A DNA stretch of 64,000 nt from Camelus bactrianus (taxonomy: Eukaryota > Chordata > Mammalia > Artiodactyla > Camelidae): assembly GCF_048773025.1 (NCBI RefSeq), contig NC_133559.1, forward strand, positions 16,460,501-16,524,500, written 5' to 3'. This document shows positions 31,540 through 43,290 of this stretch, piece after piece (the first letter of the stretch is position 1; each line of letters opens with the position of its first letter). The notes under the pieces were generated by a model. That model saw nothing but the letters and a program-made list of their open reading frames with translations. It had not been told where the DNA came from and ran no database searches. The position numbers and the translations under genes were made by a program.

Positions 31540-32520
31540 CATTTTTATATTCTATATAACTTTTCTGATAACAGGAGTAGAAATGTTCATTATAAACAAG
31601 TTGGAAAATATAGACAAACATGAAAAAGAAAATAAAAATTACCTACAACCCTAGTACTCAAACATAATCACTGTTAATATATTGCTATTTTTTCTAATGT
31701 TTATTCTAATACTTTTTTTTTTCCCTGAAACCTTAGGGGTTTTGTTTGTTTGATTTTACTTAGGACCACTGATTTTTTTTTTTTTAACTATTTTTGCTAT
31801 ATTTAATTATTTAGCCACTCCCCTTTTTGGTAGAAATATAGGTTATTGTTGATTTGTGAATATTATTAGAATACCATTGCAATAAACATCCTTGAACATA
31901 GATATTTTTATCCTTCTGACTATTTCTTAAGAAATAAACACAGGAAGTATGCAACAAATAGGAATCAATATTTTTGAAACTCTTTAAGTTTAGGACTTAA
32001 TTAATGTCTGGGTAGATGGTACCAATTTACCCTCAGCGATTTCTGAAAGACTCTAATTCACGGTTTTCCCACCAACACTGGGTATTAATTAAGCAAACAA
32101 AAATCAAAACCCGGGAAGCAAAAAACAGATTCTAATTTTAAATGTCACATTTCTTTGATTATTAGTCACGGTGAACATTTTTTTCATGCATTTTCTTCAC
32201 CATGTGTGTTTCTCATTTAATGGATTGTGTGGCGATGACTCTTGCTTTTCTTCTGTTTCTGGATGTGCTTTCTTAAGTGATTTCTAAGAGCATGTTTCCT
32301 ACCAGGGATATTCACCCTTTTCCCATTGTATATATTGCAAATATTTTTCCACTTTGTCATCTACTTTTCATTTGGTGTCTTTGACATACAGAAATTGAAA
32401 CTGTCATCAATTTTTTTTGCTTTTACTCATATGCTTAGAAAATGTTTCCTCATTTTGAGATCAAGTATATATTCACTTGTATTTGCTTGGAGGTACTCTT
32501 TTCAATGATATTCTGAGAAA
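31540..32520 (+). repeat. Ancient L1-like 3' UTR, about 1 kb
   Basis: 'aagttggaaaatatagacaaac', 'aaaaattacctacaaccctag', 'cattgcaataaacatccttgaacatag', 'ggtaccaatttaccctc' and 'cccaccaacactgggtatt' occur in the order of old mammalian L1 3' UTRs (L1ME/L1MC-like). It is heavily diverged and interrupted by T-rich tracts. The family name is uncertain. Confidence 0.55.
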
Positions 32521-33231
32521 CATTCACAATAAAAAAACTTAAGAAGTGTTCTAGGCAGCAGCCCGGGTTGGCAGAATTCTGCCTATTGCTAAATGTGTCT
32601 GTACACACTCATCCACAGCATGTGCACATGGGGAAAAGCAAGTCTAATGGAACTGACTTTATTTAAATGCAGCAAAATTAAGAAGGAAATATTGTGGGCT
32701 TTTGCCAAGGGGACAGTAACAATATAGCCACGATCGCTGTTTTATAACCAGGTTAGAAAAGATGCAATTACACTTCCATTAGGATTTTGCTGCTGTTAAA
32801 ATTGGGTCCTCTTGCAGTTTTCATTTAATTCATCACAGTTTTTTAGGAGAAATAAGAATCAAAGGGGACAGAGGCATGTGTAGGAAATGCTTTAAATGCG
32901 GATATATTTGTGAGTGAGACTGCTGTCCTTCTTGTGTCTGACCACGCTCTTCCCACATATCACGAGGGCTACCCGGGCCTGGGGTGGCCCCATGGCCTAG
33001 AATTTCTGGGTCTTGTTGGCCTGGCTCACCCCCTGTGCAGCCTGGCGTGCAGGGGTGTGGGATGCACGTTGTTGCTTGGAAACCTTCCACTCAGGCTCCT
33101 GCCTTCCGGCCTTCCCCGCAGGTCTGCTCCTCTGGCCTTACCCTCCAGCCCAAAGAAATATTCTGTAGCTCAGGCCTGGAAGGAGTCAGGTGGGACTGCT
33201 CAGGTGTCCGCCATCATTTGTTTTCTTTTAG

Positions 33232-33234
<3 letters not shown>

Positions 33235-33280
<46 letters not shown>

Positions 33281-33297
33281 AACACACACACACACAC
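33235..33297 (+). repeat. (AC)n microsatellite
   Basis: About 31 AC units with two interruptions (cgc and aaa). Likely polymorphic. Confidence 0.95.
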
Positions 33298-33715
33298 CTG
33301 TAGTCTTACAGAGAAATCTATTCTGAGACCTCTTTTTGAAAAGCAGTGTTTTCATGTTCAGACTTGCTATTAGTGCCTCTGGGTGGTTCTATCCTCTGAA
33401 AGGACCAGCTTCCGCCAGAGCCTCCATCCACTGCCCCAGGGCAGGCTTGGCTGCCTCCTCCCTTTGCTCACCATCTCCTCCACTCTGGGTCTTTCTATCG
33501 TGCGACTTCCGTCTGGGAGCAGTTTCAACCTGGACATTGTTTGGAAGACAAATGCAGTCACTTCTCGCCTATCTGCAGATTCCCCAGCAGAGACGTGAGG
33601 ATCATTCAACCACACTCATACCCAGGGATTCCCAGAGCTTCTCAACTCATCTCTCCTTTAACTGCCCGCTGCTCCCTGCCAAAATAGCCCTGAGATGAGG
33701 CGTGATCAAAAAAGT

Positions 33716-33838
33716 GGGGAGGGGGATGAGTGTAGCTCTGTGATACAGCACGTGCTTAGCATGTGGGAGGTCCTGGGTTCAATCCCCAGTACCTCCATAA
33801 AAAAAATGAAATAAAATAAAATATTTTTTAAAAAGGAC
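33716..33838 (+). mobile_element. Vic-1-type camelid SINE
   Basis: 'gggatgagtgtagctctgtgatacagcac' (A box) and 'gaggtcctgggttcaatccccagtacctcc' (B box), followed by an A-rich tail. It lies immediately upstream of the L1 3' fragment at 33841. Confidence 0.9.
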
Positions 33839-33840
33839 AC

Positions 33841-34155
33841 TGTGAACTCATCTACAAAACAGAAACAAACTCTCAGACTTAGTAAACAATCTTATGGTTA
33901 CCGTGGAAAGGAGATGGGAGGAGATAAATTTGGGAGTTTGATATTTACAAATGTTAGCCATTATATATAAAAATAGATTTTTTAGAAAGCTCCTTTTGTA
34001 TAGCACAGGGAACTATGCTCAATATCTTGTAATAACCTTTAATGGAAAAAAATGTGAAAACGAATATATGTATGTGTATGCAGGACTGGGACACTGTGCT
34101 GTACACCAGAGATAGACATATTGTAATTGACTGTACTCCAATAAAAAGAAAAACA
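33841..34155 (+). mobile_element. LINE-1 3' UTR fragment
   Basis: 'gtatagcacagggaactatgctc', 'cttgtaataacctttaatgg', 'gctgtacaccagagatagac' and 'gactgtactccaataaaaag' match the L1 3' UTR seen at 1-491. Confidence 0.85.
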
Positions 34156-35153
34156 ATAATATATGTTTTTTAAAGTGGGCAGGAACTGACCAGACCAAGT
34201 TCACACAGCTGGTGCGTCCAACCATGAGCCCTGGGTCTTTTCTCCTCTGCCGTGTCCAAATCCATGTCCTGTCTTTGAGTATATGCCCAGTCATCATATG
34301 GGAAGCCCCTTCCCAAACATTCCTGGCTGGAGATCTTCCAGACTTTTCAGAACTCTCACTGCTTCGTGTGACAGCTCCTCACTCCATTGCTGGGCGGTTC
34401 TACTGTCACTAGCATCCTTGTCACCCTGACCCACAGGGGCTAGTTCTGCCCTTGGAAGTTAACAGTATGCACTGTCTTCTACTTGGTGGCACCCCGCATG
34501 TCTGAAGGCTGTGCTTGGCCAATCCCCCTTTAGTCTTCTGTGCTCTTTTCGTCTTACGCTTGTCTCTGGAGGGCTCTGCCTGCTCTGCACAACCCCCATC
34601 CTCACCCCAGAGATAAGATAAAGCTTGTAAACCGGAGGTACCCCACTGCCTCCTCCCTAAATGTTTCTCTCTGATTTACTATGCAAGATAAATCTGCCTA
34701 AATAGAGATAGATAAATAGATACTGAACACTCTCACTGCCCTCCTTTCCTTCTCCCTGGTTCTGAATCTGGGGTGGGGCTGGGGCTGGGGAGGGGGAGCC
34801 AGCCTCAAGCAAGTTACTGCCTGCGCCTTTAAAGTCAGATTTTAATCTCCTTTCCCCTCCACCCACCCACCAGCACAGTCAACGCATCGCTGAGACACCT
34901 GCTTGGGTGGGGGTGGGAGTGTAGCGGCAGTTGTTGGGGGAAAGGGTGGCACTCGCTTGGTGTGTAGGGAGCAAAATTCTGCTCCTGGCTACAGAGTCTA
35001 ATTGGAGCCTGAGAGAGATCTCTTTCGGTAACAGTGGCCAGGCACAAAAAAAAAAAAAGACGCTTTGAGGCAAGACAGAACCCTACCTTAGGAAAAATGG
35101 CCGAGGTCTGGGTAGGAAATGTACAACGCAAACAGGACTCTTGTCATACTGAA

Positions 35154-35200
35154 AGCAAGGATGCTATCAAAGACCACTAGCAAGGATGCTATCAAAGACC
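35154..35200 (+). repeat. 25-bp tandem duplication
   Basis: A 22-base unit beginning agcaaggatgctatc is present twice, identical, at 35154-35175 and 35179-35200 with 'act' between. The identity suggests a recent local slippage event. Confidence 0.92.
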
Positions 35201-36774
35201 TCTGGACTTGGGTCAACAAGAACTTGGGATCCAACCTGAGGAGGCTCCCACTGGCCAGCAATTGAACCGCTTAAGCATCAGTAAGAAAAATAACAACAGT
35301 GGATTAAAATAACTTAAATATGTTCAAGTCTATGCAGTCATCATGACACTACAACCAACCAACCAACAAACTCATTGCTCTCCTTCAGAGGATGCTTGGG
35401 AACCAAATCCTTACTTAATTTTTTTACTGAAAAAAAAAAAAACCAAAAACCCTTGCTTTTAGTTATAAAATATATCACACATACACAGAAGTAGGATAGA
35501 GGAATGAACCTCTGTACAGCTGTCACTTGACCTCAACAATGATCAGCCCACTGCCCTTCTTTTAGATGTTTACTCCCTCCCCCTTTCCAGGGTTATTTTG
35601 AATTAAGTCATAAGCATCGTATCCATCTGAAGATCGTAATCTCTGTAAATAAGCGTCTATCCTGGGTATTTATCAGAGTAATGGAATAGTTGATGAGGAC
35701 TTTATGGAAGTATTCCACCCAATAAATGAAAAAAGAGCTAACCCATAAGAAAACAGCAGCGGTAGGCAGTGATCATCAGTGGCTTCTCATGTCACCAAGA
35801 GAAAGACCTTGGGACACCATGAACCTCCTGATGAAATACACTAAACTACCTTGAAGGAGTCTTGCTACCACGTCACACCTGAATTCCATCAAGCCTCCAG
35901 GTCCACCTGCCGGTTTATACAATCCAGGAGGCAGAGGCCCAGGCCACATGACGCCGCAGGGATGCAGTCAGCACAATCCAGACTGTGGGAAATCTATGGC
36001 AGAAACAACCTCAACGATACAGTTCAAGGAAATCAAAAGGGTTGGGGGAGGGTGGAGTGTGGGGAAGGAAACCCGATGTAAAAGAGAAAAAACAACGTGT
36101 AAGCCAGTTGGCACCTCATTCAAACAAACACACGGCAATGCTGAAAAAGGAAGGTTGGAAGAATGTAAATGCTGACCAGATATTTGATGATATGAAGGAA
36201 TTAGAGTAAATTGTGCAGGTAGGATAATGGTGTTGTGGTTATGTTTGTTTTTTTTTTAAGTCTCTAATTTTTAGAGATACACCCTGAAATATGTATGTGT
36301 GGTTCATTATATCATTTTCCTCTACATTCATATGTGTTTGGAACAGAAAGAGCTGCCTTGGTTCCCTCTTCGGAAGACGGGGAGCTGGTCAGGAGCGAAG
36401 CTTCACTGGTAAGTACATTATGGGGTGAAATGGCACCTTTCCCAGGCTGCTGACATCTTTTCTGAGCTTCTGGAGAGTTCCCCAAGGTGGGCTCTGTTCT
36501 GGGGTGTCTCTGTGCCTCCAGTCTGCCAGGCCCGGGGCTAGACCCCTGGGCTTTCCCTAAACCCTGCTGAGCAGGGAGAGCCAAGCACCCTTTCAGAGAG
36601 AGCTTGGCTGTGCTCCACTCTTACTTAGCTACATACTTAATCCCCCAATTCCCTTTCTTTATCTAGAAAATCAGCAATAAAACTAAATTCACAGGGTGGT
36701 TGTAAGGACAAAATGGCAAAATAAATATGAAGATGCTCTATAATCAAATTAATAACTCACAGTAATAATAACAT

Positions 36775-36935
36775 ATATTGAAGTCTACCTGTGTTCCAGA
36801 TTTAGTTCTAAGAGCTTTACAGGCATCATCTCATTAATCTCATAAAACTCTACAAGGGATGTACTATTACTCTCCTCATCTCATGGATGGGGAAGTCAGG
36901 GCTCCAGGATGTGAAGGATCAGTGCTGTGTTTGTA
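36775..36935 (-). repeat. MIR SINE, antisense
   Basis: 'tgttccagatttagttctaagagctttacaggcatcatctcattaatctcataaaactc' and 'tcatggatggggaagtcagg' match reverse MIR. Confidence 0.8.
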
Positions 36936-37217
36936 TATTTTTTTCTTAATGCACAGGATGAAGAGGGTACTGGCCACCCTGTTATAATCTGAGGGACAGT
37001 AGGACGTTCTCTCTCTGAAAATATCTTCAGATGGAGGCCTTTGGGTCTCTGTTAGAGTGGAAGTGACCCTGACAGGGGTACCACATTAAGTTTCTGTGCA
37101 CCACTAATGCCTTACCATGAAACTGTTTATCAGATTACTCTCCCTCCTCTGTCAGGACCCTAGAGAAAAGAGGACTGGTCAGGCTAGGAAGGGAAGAAAG
37201 TATTAAGGAAAAGTCCA

Positions 37218-37333
37218 GGGGGTGGGTATAGCTCAGTGGTAGAGCGCATGCTTAGCATACACGAGGTCCTGGATTCAATTCCCCAGTACCTCCATTAAAA
37301 AAATTAAAATAAATACCAAAAAAAAAAAAGGAC
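37218..37333 (+). mobile_element. Vic-1-type camelid SINE with target-site duplication
   Basis: 'ggtgggtatagctcagtggtagagcgcatgcttagc' and 'cgaggtcctggattcaattcc', then an A-rich tail. It is flanked by aaaagtcca at 37209-37217 and again at 37334-37342, a short target-site duplication. Well preserved, hence comparatively young. Confidence 0.93.
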
Positions 37334-38231
37334 AAAAGTCCACCATGATCTTGGCAATTGTACCTGGAACCTGTCCTGATCCCAACCTCAAGCAGTCAGT
37401 GCCAGGTGACGGGTGAATAAAGCTGCCTTTCTTGTTCTCAAACAGACCCAGGGAAGGGAGAGGCCCCTCCTGGATGTGCCGTCTGTGTGGTTCCAGCACC
37501 TGCCCGGAAGGACCCCTTCCTCGCTGCCTCCCTGCCACCCGGTCAGACTCTGGAAGCCTGGGTCTCCTGACAGCTGATGCCTTCTTGAGACATCCTGGTG
37601 GAAAACTTGGAAGCTGTCTGGAGAACCACAGGTACTGCTGGTGCAGCCGCTGGCTCTGCGGCCGGATCTGGGTCTCCCCTCCTGCCCCACTGACCCAGGC
37701 AGGCCAGACGCTGTCATTTTGATCCCCACCAGGTTGTCATGAAAGTCCTCGCCCAGACACACTATGGCCCCTGGAAATTCCTAAATGTCTTTCCCCTGGG
37801 CTGTGCTCTACAGGGCCAGGCAACGAATCAAAAGGCTGCACAAGCCAGGCCCTGGAGCTGTGAGGGGCCAGGGATTTGGAAAAAGCACTCTTTGTTCATG
37901 GCAGGTCAGCTGTTACACATAAAAGCCAAAGCGCTTCTGGCTCTCCTGACAGGTGTCCAGTGTGCAGCACACGCAGGTGGAGAGGCTGGCTGCTTCCAGC
38001 TTCGAGCATGTTACCCCATAGCCATGCTTTTGTTTCTAGCCGCCCAGTTAAAGGGACATGAAAGAACACAGACCTGCCTGAGTGAAGACAACATGGTGAA
38101 GGGCCTTGAGCCATGAAAAATGACTGAGATGGTGATGTTAAGCCTGGTAAAGGCAAGACTTGGGGACCCAGAGATGCTGTCAATATTTAAAAGTCGGTCT
38201 CATGAACAAGAGGTTAGATGTGCGTGCATGT

Positions 38232-38247
38232 CTGTGTGTGTGTGTGT

Positions 38248-38285
<38 letters not shown>
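38232..38285 (+). repeat. (TG)n microsatellite
   Basis: About 26 TG units with one TA interruption. Confidence 0.95.
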
Positions 38286-38289
<4 letters not shown>

Positions 38290-38344
38290 GAGTTCACTGA
38301 AAGAAGCTTTGCTGAGAATGGGCTGCCGAGGCCATATGGTGGGT

Positions 38345-38545
38345 AGGAGTGCTGGCTCTGAAGTCAGAACGTCCAGCTTCAAATCCTACCTTCTGTGCCT
38401 AAGTTATCTTGTCTGTAAAGTGGAACTAAAAAGTAGTACTTATCTTCAAGGGCTGTTGTAAAGATTAAAATGAGTGAATGTATGTAAAAATGCTTTGAAT
38501 GGCCTGGTTCATACTAAGCACTCAATAAATGTTAGGTTAATATAA
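38345..38545 (+). repeat. MIR SINE
   Basis: 'gtgctggctctgaagtcagaacgtccagcttcaaatcc', 'gttatcttgtctgtaaagtggaac', 'ggctgttgtaaagattaaaatgagtg' and 'ctaagcactcaataaatgttagg' cover almost the full MIR. Confidence 0.85.
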
Positions 38546-38649
38546 TGTTCACCGCTGTCAGCAGACAGAAACTTCTGTGATATCACAAATGAAGACAGCA
38601 AGATCCAAGTTGTATGACCAATTTTGTTTTTAAAATGCACATTATTTTG

Positions 38650-38826
38650 TTTTCTTTGTTTTTTTAAATATGTTGCAATTTTAATTTGTTTTAAACATCT
38701 TTTTGGATTTGGGGGCGGGGAACTAGGTTTATTTATTTATTTATTTTTAACAGAAGTCCTGGGGATTGAACCCAGCACCTCCTGCGTGCTAAGCATGCAC
38801 TCTACCACTAAGCTCTACCCTCCCTC
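38650..38826 (-). mobile_element. Vic-1-type camelid SINE in reverse orientation, with target-site duplication
   Basis: Read on the minus strand it has 'gtagagcttagtggtagag', then 'ggtgctgggttcaatcccc' and a long A-rich tail. It is flanked by taaaatgcacattattttg (38631-38649) and taaaacgcacattattttg (38827-38845), a 19-base target-site duplication with one difference. The host sequence appears to be an old L1-like stretch. Same orientation as CD247. Confidence 0.93.
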
Positions 38827-38845
38827 TAAAACGCACATTATTTTG

Positions 38846-39290
38846 GAAGAATATTAGAAGAAAATACTGCAAAATGTCAACAACAGATTAGGTGATTTCG
38901 GGACAACAGAATTATGGATGTTTTAAATTTTTACACTTTTAAGTATTGCGTATTTTCTAGATAAGCATATATTACTTCATAAATAGAAAAAGATTGTTAA
39001 TGCTATCTCTGTTTCCAAAATGCTTAAAGATGTAGTGAGATCCTGGTCACTAATAGGGTTTAAACCACCTTGTCGCCAAAAATATTCAGACCTGTACGGC
39101 TAATGGACAGTTGCATTATTTATACTGTTTAATCTCAACCATCAAGAAGCCAGTGTATAAAAATAAAGACTGGAAAGAAATCAGTGACACTGGTAGTAGT
39201 GGTACTCTACAGAGATGAATGATGACTAAGGTCTGTTGCTTTATTCTTCTCTGTACTTTAAACGTTTTCTAAATTAAATGTGCACTATTT
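38846..39290 (+). repeat. Old LINE-1 3' UTR-like sequence
   Basis: 'agaagaaaatactgcaaaatgtcaacaacagattaggtg', 'ggatgttttaaatttttacacttttaagtattgcg' and the later 'tctgtactttaaacgttttctaaatt' resemble old L1M 3' UTR. It is similar to 23974-24205. Confidence 0.5.
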
Positions 39291-39469
39291 TGAAAGTGGG
39301 GGGGAGGGGCATTAACTGGAATGAAAACTAAACCAGAAAGAAATCAAAAGAAAAGGTCAGTCTTGACTAGCTCAAAGGCCCCCACAGACCTGCCGATCTC
39401 GTTTCTGCGACCATGACTGTGACCATGAGATGGTGGCAACTACATGACACGACACATCCGCCTCCATGC

Positions 39470-39985
39470 ACCACGCACTGCAGACCAATGGTGGTCATGC
39501 CCCCCTCCTTCCCCTTCAAAAACCACCCAGAAGTTCCGATTTGCTTTTGCATCACATAGCAAACCTCTCCCCACACCATGTGGCTTCAGCATCTCACACT
39601 CTGGTCACAAACTTTCCACGTATGTCCCCAGTCCGTGTCTCTCCCACCCATCTAGGTTCACCTCTGTGGGGCCTCACTTACACCTGCCCTCTCCATGCCT
39701 GGACCGCAGCTGACCCCTCACCCCGGACCCCTCCTCCCTCCTGTCAATCCACGTATCCACATCCTACCCATCAGTCAAGGTCGCCTGAGCTCCTCCTGCA
39801 GATGCCAGTTCCTTTTCTGCACCAAACGATCGATCACAACTACCTTCTTTACTGCCCTTGACCCTGGGTCTTGTCTTGCCCATTTGGGTATGAGCTTCTT
39901 GACTGTGAGGTCACATTTCCTACTTCTCTGTTATCTTCCATGCCCCAAATCTAAACACCTAGCTTGACACTGAGGAGGTACTCTA
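39470..39985 (+). repeat. L2 LINE 3' fragment
   Basis: C/T-rich L2-like body, then 'ggtatgagcttcttgactgtgagg', 'cttccatgccccaaatc', 'acctagcttgacactgaggagg', matching the L2 3' end 'gagctccttgagggcag ... cctagcacagtgcctggcac' with divergence. Confidence 0.6.
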
Positions 39986-40876
39986 AATTCAAAAACCACG
40001 CTGGACTATGTTACTTAATGGCCACGGCCCCATTGTCTGATACCCCAGTCCCAGCCCAAGCCAAGACCCAATTAGGCAGACAACCAGTGGATCCAGAAAG
40101 AGAGTAGACCTGCCAGGCGGTTTGTTAAGGCGGCCCTACAGTTGAGACACAATCCTGCCCTGGTGTGAAAGAAACAGTTTCCTCACTTTCCCCTGAACAT
40201 TCAGTGCTTGGTTTAGAACTTCTCAACACGTGCCAAATGGAGACGAACTGGAGAACTCTAGGTAGGGTCATGACGATGGGAAACAGAAAGTGGAATAAAA
40301 AGTAAAGAAAATAGGGTTAATTTAGCTAGGAAAAGAGTTGACATGAGTCTATGCTAGTCTTCAATATATGAAGAAAACCATAGCAGCTGTGTGCCTTATG
40401 GTACTACTTCACCTTTCAGATACCCCCTCCCTTCCCAGTCCTGCCCCCTAGCACCCCAGAGGTCTCTTCCTGTTCAAGCAACCACGGAGCCAACGTGAGA
40501 CCTCTCCCAGCTCCAAAATTTTAGCCTGGAACCTCTTCAACCTGAGACCATAGGCTCTGAAACATGAAAACAAGAGTGACTGAGGAATATTCTTCTCAGG
40601 TGATTTCAGAGAGAACAGGGACATTTTAAAGGATGGTTTAAGCAAGACCTTTTTAAACCTTTTATCTCTTCAGCCCACTCTGCTTCAAATCAAACGTGAT
40701 GATGCACATGGGTTCCATGTAAAATGTGTAACTACTTTGTTTAAAAAGATTTGAAAGCATGTTAATAATCTTGCTTTTGAAATTATTTGGTTGCAAGTAA
40801 TTTATTTAATTTGTGATTGGCTATAATTTCTTGGCTTTTATCATGCACTCTTGGAAATTTTTTTTTCTTGTATAAA

Positions 40877-41086
40877 GTTTTTTTTTAAATTTATAATGTA
40901 TTAGCTTCTGGTATACAGCATAATGATTCAGTTATATATATATTATATATGTGTATATATATATATATATACTTTTTCATTACATGTTACTACAAGCCAT
41001 TGAATACAGTTCTCTGTGCTATACAATAGGACCTTGTTTTTATCTATTCTGTACATAGTAGTTTGTATCAGCCAATCTCTTGGGAA
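40877..41086 (-). mobile_element. LINE-1 3' UTR fragment, reverse
   Basis: 'tctctgtgctatacaataggaccttgtttttatctattc' is the reverse of the L1 3' UTR motif at 33841 and 45622. It includes a (TA)n tract at 40936-40971. Confidence 0.8.
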
Positions 41087-43099
41087 TTTTTGTAACGTCA
41101 AAAAATTCTAACCTACAACTTCCCTTCACAGGTAAGACTTATGTGAATATTTATGTCAACAATAAGGCTGGTATAGAGCACAGTTATAATATTGCCTGAA
41201 AACAGCACCTAGTGTATTGGTTCTTGACCATTAACCATTAGAAGGTGTTATAAGAAAAAAGTTATGTATAATAAATAGAATACAAAAACTTAGAAGTAAC
41301 TTACTTCTATTACAAAATTTAAAGTGGAGTCAAAGATAAACCTATGTCAAAATCACTTTCATTTATATGCTCTCCAAAAGCACTCTTGACCCGGGGAGAA
41401 AGTTGGGTGCAGGGTGACGGTGGGGTTTTTGGCAGTCACGTGGGGAACACACATTCCAGCGCCATCCAACATGGGCTGGGATTGAAAGAAAACTTCAGAA
41501 TTTCTGCTCTCGTCATTTGGCGTGAAATGTCTTACTGCTTTTTGAAACCACCAGTTTCCTGAGGATAGACGCAGTAAGTTCATGATGCCAGCCAGCACTG
41601 AGTGCTAGGGGCTTAAGAAACAGCGTATTGAATTGACTGGTACACAATACTCCAGATGGAGACACATTGCAAATGGCACCGTTGTCCCAACTTTCTGCAG
41701 GAAAAAGCAGAGGGGATCACAGGAGCATCACTTCGTTTAGCCCCGAGGGACTGGTTGGGAATTCCTGTTTGCCTATTTCACAGGGGACACTGAGGCACAG
41801 GGCAGGTGGGGAAAAGCTTCGTGCTGGGTACTCAGAAGGACCCCAGGCCTCCACTGAAGTTGGTTTCCAGCCTTCGGCAGCAGGCCTGTCTGACCCTTTC
41901 ACTAGGTGTGAGCCCTCCCTAAGCGACCTGCCCCCTCCCTTCCCTGCCTCTCAACCAAAACTCTCTGGGGACGGGCTCAGTCATCCTGTGGACAACTCTT
42001 GGAAGGAGGCTCAGAGCTCAGAACTGTCTCAGCAGGAATTAGAGGACTTCCCTGGATCTCGTGAAACGTTCTCTGACCTGAGGATGATCTTGAACTCACG
42101 GCAGCTTCACCCCCACTCCTGGCCCCAGTCGGAAAAGCACTGTCCTCCACCGCTGTGGGATGGAGGGGCCAAAATGACATCTCCTCTCTCGTGACCTTTC
42201 AGAACCCCAAGCCCCAGGCCCGTATGTTCTCCCCAGGGCTCACAAAATGTTGAACTCCCGCAGGCGCTGAAGATAAAGAAAGGAGGCAGATAGGTCCTCC
42301 TCACCGACAGCCAAGAGGCTGCTTGACCATCAGGACACCGCGTTTCGGGTTGCACCTGGGCTTTGGTTTGAAGCTCACCTCACCTCTGTGTGGCTGGGCT
42401 GGGTGAGCCTCCCTCCTCTCTGAGTGTCTCCCAAACACGGCTCTGCGCAGTGCGTTGGCACTCCCTTCCTTCCCCTCCTCTGCCCACATCCCTCTCCTGT
42501 CTCTTGCCCTCACCAGAAGCAAAGCTTCTGCAGTCTGGGGCCAGCCAGATGCTGACCTTTAAGAGCACGGAGCTGGGACGGGACAGCAGAGGAAACCCAG
42601 CTGCTACGGAGGCAGCAGCCCAGGAGGGCCTGGGCCTCAGGCCTCCAGGCCCCGTGCAGGGCTGGAGCGACTTCAAGGGAAATCCTTCTGGACTTAAGTT
42701 GAAAGGGCCTGTGTCTCTTCTCCTGGGAGAGCGCCTGGGTAGGACGTGGGGTGGCGGGTCACTTATCTGACGTATGTTTCCACAGTCCATTAGGACAGAA
42801 CCCAAGTTTGCCTCAAGGCTGGTGAGAAGCTCAAATGGGGGAGGGAGAGGCTTGGGTGAGCTCTGGTTTGGGCCCTTTCTGACCTGCCCAGTCGGATCTA
42901 GGAGCCCATGCTGTCCCACAGAGCAGCTAGCCAGCACTCTAATACCTTTAGCTTGTAAGCTATCGTGCCCAGGAGAGAAAACCAAGCCCCTCTCACGGGT
43001 ATGCTGCCTAGACCCTAGAAATAGCCACCCTCACCCTCCTACTCTGCTTTCGCACCAGCCTCAGATGCCCTTTAAAACATTTTCACCTTAGTTTTTCCC

Positions 43100-43290
43100 C
43101 ACAAAGGAGCTGGGATTTATTATTTATCTCCTATGTTCCTGGCACTGGCTATAAACGTGAATCTCATTTAATCTTCGGAGCCTGCTCAGGGAGATGGATC
43201 AGATTCTCCCATTTTAGAGACAGGAGGAAGACAGGAGGTTAAGTCACTGCCCAAAGTCACACAGCTGGTAGGGAGAGGAGCTGTTCTGTG
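43100..43290 (-). repeat. MIR SINE, antisense
   Basis: 'gaatctcatttaatcttcgg', 'cccattttagagacaggagg' and 'ttaagtcactgcccaaagtcacacagctgg' match reverse MIR. Confidence 0.85.

Larger units (their letters stand above)
25600..31540 (-). other. CD247: CD247 intron 1, transposon-poor block
   Basis: About 5.9 kb in which I see no SINE, LINE, LTR or DNA transposon, only microsatellites at 27468 and 28656. This contrasts with about one recognisable element per 1-2 kb on either side. Composition is AT-rich with many ATTA/TAAT words. Such blocks in introns of developmentally regulated genes often hold conserved enhancers; that is inference here. It contains the paired GAS palindrome at 27804-27825. 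Confidence 0.45.
32521..38649 (-). other. CD247: CD247 intron 1, segment with microsatellites and SINEs
   Basis: Named repeats inside are listed separately. 32530-33230, 33300-33715, 34165-35150 and 37340-38220 show nothing recognisable apart from a G-rich quadruplex-capable stretch at 34770-34797 and a tandem duplication at 35154-35200. 35800-36300 looks like an unnamed ancient interspersed repeat ('gataatggtgttgtggttatg', 'agagatacaccctgaaatatgt'). Confidence 0.45.

Noticed and set aside
35800-36300. Candidate small gene with lysine-rich ORFs
   Set aside because: The 3' half resembles a common ancient interspersed repeat, and the frames overlap without protein-like signatures.
37739-38116. 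125-codon plus-strand ORF with membrane-like stretch
   Set aside because: No family resemblance and no retrocopy hallmarks; composition ordinary for intron.
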